DNA of 10,874 nucleotides from Cephalothrix spiralis. Taxonomy: Eukaryota > Nemertea > Palaeonemertea > Archinemertea > Cephalotrichidae. The DNA lies in the NCBI GenBank assembly GCA_032353305.1, contig JAUCNG010390257.1, positions 1 to 10,874 of the forward strand, written 5' to 3'. Both the position numbers and the translations under genes were made by a program. A model generated the notes under the pieces. The model was not told where the DNA came from, made no database searches, and worked only from the letters and a program-made list of their open reading frames with translations. Position 1 is the first letter of the stretch; each line of letters opens with the position of its first letter. Shown here piece after piece: positions 8,754-10,874 of this stretch.

Positions 8754-9260
8754 CTAGCAGAAAAATAAAATAAGGGATTTTAAAGAGAGAATATATTGAG
8801 ACGGGAACGAGTATATACATATAATTAGAGGGGGAGGGTAAGTGTAGCCATATTAGAGACTGCGTTTACCAGTCTACCACAACAAAAAACAGTCGAAAAC
8901 AATTCGTTCAAATCGCGAAGCACAACAGCGCCAAAATTAACGAAGAGTTTTGAGATAAAAAAACAGGCATGTTATCATCTTTGTGATTTAAAAAAGGTCC
9001 TTAGAGTGACTAAGGCGAAATAAGAAAATTTGATTATTTTTAAATTAAAAATTTGCTTGTCATCTACAGAGCATCAAATCACAAGAGTCCATAAGGATTT
9101 TTCAAGGAGTCACATCAAAATTCAAGAAGTGTTGGGAACCCTGCATGAATAAAATATTACAGCATGCAGTACAATTGACTTAACATCAATATATCAATAT
9201 GTGTAACCAACCAAAGGGTTTGTAAGATTCCTGCACTACGATAACTTTAAGCCAGTAGAA
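8754..9260. other. Intron A-B, exon-B side, no recognised feature
   Basis: The only feature seen is the acceptor tract of exon B (TTATTTTTCTGCTAG on the minus strand). I looked for another BIR exon here and found none. Confidence 0.4.
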
Positions 9261-9456
9261 TAGCCCGTCTCCCTGGTCCAAAATAGCGACTAAAATAAAA
9301 AATGGCGGACATCCGGTTCCGGTGACATCATGAATTTTTTTTAAACCAGGTTCCGGTCAAAGATGGCCGAACGTCCAGTTCCGGTCCAAGATGGCTGAAG
9401 TCCACCATTTTTGATTTTAGCCGCCATCTTGGATTTTGGACAAGGGAGACGGGCTA
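9261..9456. mobile_element. MITE with long terminal inverted repeats, likely TA target site
   Basis: The left end TAGCCCGTCTCCCTGGTCCA and the right end, reverse-complemented, agree at 23 of 24 bases through AAAT. Pairing resumes inside: GCGACTAAAATAAAAAATGG on the left against the complement of CCATTTTTGATTTTAGCCGC on the right, with a copy of about 9 bases (CCAAGATGG) missing on the left. TA sits at each border (9261-9262 and 9455-9456), as expected for Tc1/mariner-type insertion. The GC-rich middle repeats a unit of about 30 bases, GTTCCGGTCAAAGATGGC and GTTCCGGTCCAAGATGGC. At 196 bases and without coding capacity it is a non-autonomous element inside intron A-B. Confidence 0.75.
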
Positions 9457-9630
9457 TAGACTACTACTTAAGCCTACTTCCCAAATAATGAATCACGAAA
9501 TAAGGTCGTTATCATGACCCAAGTCGTCGAAACAGAAGGTGTTGTGGTAACCTGTTTTATATTTTGGAATTAGGTAAATACATGTGCATGTATAACGTAT
9601 TGTAAAATGAGACGGAAAACATAAACAAAC

Positions 9631-9741
9631 CTGTATCCAAGACGATTCGTATCCTATAGGTATCCAGTCGAGCAATTATTGCTCTCATATCAACCCGCGT
9701 AAGGTTGCAAATAACTTTTGCTTCTAAATCAGCATCTAAAG
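9631..9741 (-). CDS. Exon A: N-terminal piece and start of degenerate BIR1
   Basis: An open segment of 36 full codons lies between a pyrimidine-rich acceptor (tctttttag at 9750-9742) and a donor that reads ACAG|GTTTGT at 9631/9630. It ends in phase 1, which exon B accepts. Near its end it encodes RLDTY (residues 24-28), the same five residues that open BIR2 in exon B and match the Arg-x-x-Thr-aromatic start of BIR domains. It ends with DTG, where BIR2 has YTG. The stretch between RLDTY and the TG is only 8 residues (20 in BIR2), and it lacks the Trp and the Ala-Gly-Phe of a normal BIR, so the domain looks shortened. The first 23 residues are not recognised. The exon begins in phase 1, so another coding exon must precede it. 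Support comes from homology to exon B and phase fit. The donor is not an ideal consensus, so the boundary could be off. Confidence 0.5.
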
Positions 9742-10874
9742 CTAAAAAGATATTAAGAAGTGAATATCGACAATTAAATATCTAACTTAAGAAGAAAAAA
9801 TGAAAGAAGTTCAGATAAATGTTTAAAGAGGCTATATGGCAAGGAAACCGGTCTGTAGGCTACTTCGACGGGGGGATGGTAAAAACATGGAACCCAAAAA
9901 ATGGCAAATTAAACATGTTAGAATAAATATTTTACTAAACAGTTTCTGTATAAAAAATAATTATTGATACGGGTCAACGTTTTTTCATTTTCATTGTTAT
10001 GTAAACAAATAATTTCAATTGATTTTTAAAACTAACTAATTTCGTATTAACTGGAAAATTGATGTTTATGTATCACGAAATTGACTATCATTTTAATTTC
10101 ACGATGTGGTGATTCTCCTAAGATATAAAAGTGACTCGCCATCATAAACAATAATATCAGAACAGTAGATTGTAGAATAATTACTGTAATTAGTGATGAG
10201 TAATCAGTTGTTAGTAACAATTATCAATCACACATTCAAATGAGTTTAGTTTTGAATTATGATAATTTGTATTGTAAAAAATACAATTTAGGGATTGGGC
10301 ACAAGTTATAAAACTTAGGACGCCTCTCCCCCCTTACAAAATTATAATACATTATTATGAAACATACTACAATAATCAGAATATAACATAATAATGGTAG
10401 TAATATTTTTACATATTTATAGTGGTAAACTGAACAATATTTATGATGTGAAAATAAATATTTACATTGGATTTTATTAATAAACACGAGTGACGAGTTT
10501 ATTTATTGAGATGGAAAATGAGGTGAACGAGGGTGCAGTCGTGAGTGCAAAATAAGTGTCTATACACTAATTTACCTTAATTATTTACACAAAAAGGGTG
10601 TTAAAGAGTGCAGGGTTCAGTTAAGTTCAATTAAAACATGTTAGCTAAGTCAATGCATTACATGGCTTTTTATAATTAAGTCGTTTAGTGGATTTGATAT
10701 TGTTTGTTCTGAATGTCAGAGTTATCAAATGGTTTGGGAGCCAGTTTAGTTCTTGTCTCAGTCGTGTTCTTTGGCTTTTAAATATAGGGCAATTAAATAA
10801 ACAAGACAGTTTTTACATGAGTAAAATTTTCTGCTTGATAAAAAACTTAAGTATTGGTTCGATTTTTAAGAAAT
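9742..10874. other. Upstream non-coding stretch of the protease gene
   Basis: The gene must continue 5' of exon A because that exon begins in phase 1, yet I found no convincing upstream exon, start codon context or promoter here. A 76-codon reverse frame at 10257-10487 is Tyr-, Ile- and Cys-rich and looks like chance. A small stem, AATAAAC / GTTTATT, lies near 10480-10505. The stretch is probably an intron, with the first exon or exons outside the window. Confidence 0.4.

Larger units (their letters stand above)
3325..9741 (-). other. Gene model: BIR-BIR-subtilase protein, 5' incomplete, five exons
   Basis: Five minus-strand exons join as 9741-9631, 8753-8319, 6875-6676, 5822-5069 and 3554-3325, giving about 575 codons ending in TAA. 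Intron lengths are 877, 1443, 853 and 1514 bases. All four introns have GT..AG ends, and donor and acceptor phases agree at every join (1, 1, 0, 1). Domain order by residue of this fragment: unrecognised piece 1-23, degenerate BIR about 24-70, lysine-rich linker about 71-150, canonical BIR about 155-220, Gln-rich hinge 222-248, S8 subtilase about 249-560, short tail to 575. No signal peptide, transmembrane segment or inhibitor_I9-like propeptide is visible, so a cytosolic protein is likely, though the missing N-terminus could change that. The first visible exon begins in phase 1, so at least one exon lies upstream. The BIR and protease calls are firm. That all five exons form one transcript is inferred from phase, order and domain completion. 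Confidence 0.8.

Noticed and set aside
10257-10487. Possible first exon of the protease gene
   Set aside because: The peptide is Tyr/Ile/Cys-rich without any BIR or other motif, and no donor giving the required phase 1 was evident.

Overview
This window is eukaryotic, almost certainly from an invertebrate animal. It is AT-rich and coding-poor, and long reading frames are few. The one convincing gene is broken into exons with GT..AG splice sites and matching intron phases, and several short non-autonomous DNA repeats lie between and beside the exons. The protein contains an animal-type BIR (inhibitor-of-apoptosis) domain. The sequence does not fix the species. The BIR sequence and repeat style would suit a mollusc or another marine invertebrate, but that is a guess.

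The gene lies on the minus strand, from 9741 (5' side, incomplete) down to a stop codon at 3325. I can connect five exons, 9741-9631, 8753-8319, 6875-6676, 5822-5069 and 3554-3325, whose phases (1, 1, 0, 1) join without conflict into about 575 residues. The predicted protein reads, in order: a short unrecognised N-terminal piece, a degenerate first BIR, a lysine-rich linker of about 80 residues, a canonical second BIR with all four zinc ligands, a short glutamine-rich hinge, and a complete-looking subtilisin-like (S8) serine protease with Asp, His, Asn and Ser in place. The start of the protein and any promoter are not visible and probably lie beyond position 9741, perhaps outside the window. 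An AATAAA signal sits about 75 bases past the stop.

The BIR-plus-subtilase fusion is the main discovery candidate. BIR domains normally bind caspases or IAP-antagonist peptides, whereas here one is joined to a protease of another clan. This suggests a cytosolic, regulated death or defence protease. That function is inference; the domain calls and exon joins are read from the sequence.

The rest is repeats and silent sequence. Positions 1-900 hold a divergent tandem array whose units carry the same 14-base-loop hairpin. Positions 1668-1786 hold a short inverted-repeat element. Introns of the gene hold two further inverted-repeat elements (4418-4962 and 9261-9456), a dispersed repeat rich in CCCTGAC (about 7640-7900), and a decayed tRNA-like sequence (5994-6072). 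I see no gene in 900-3240 or in 9742-10874.
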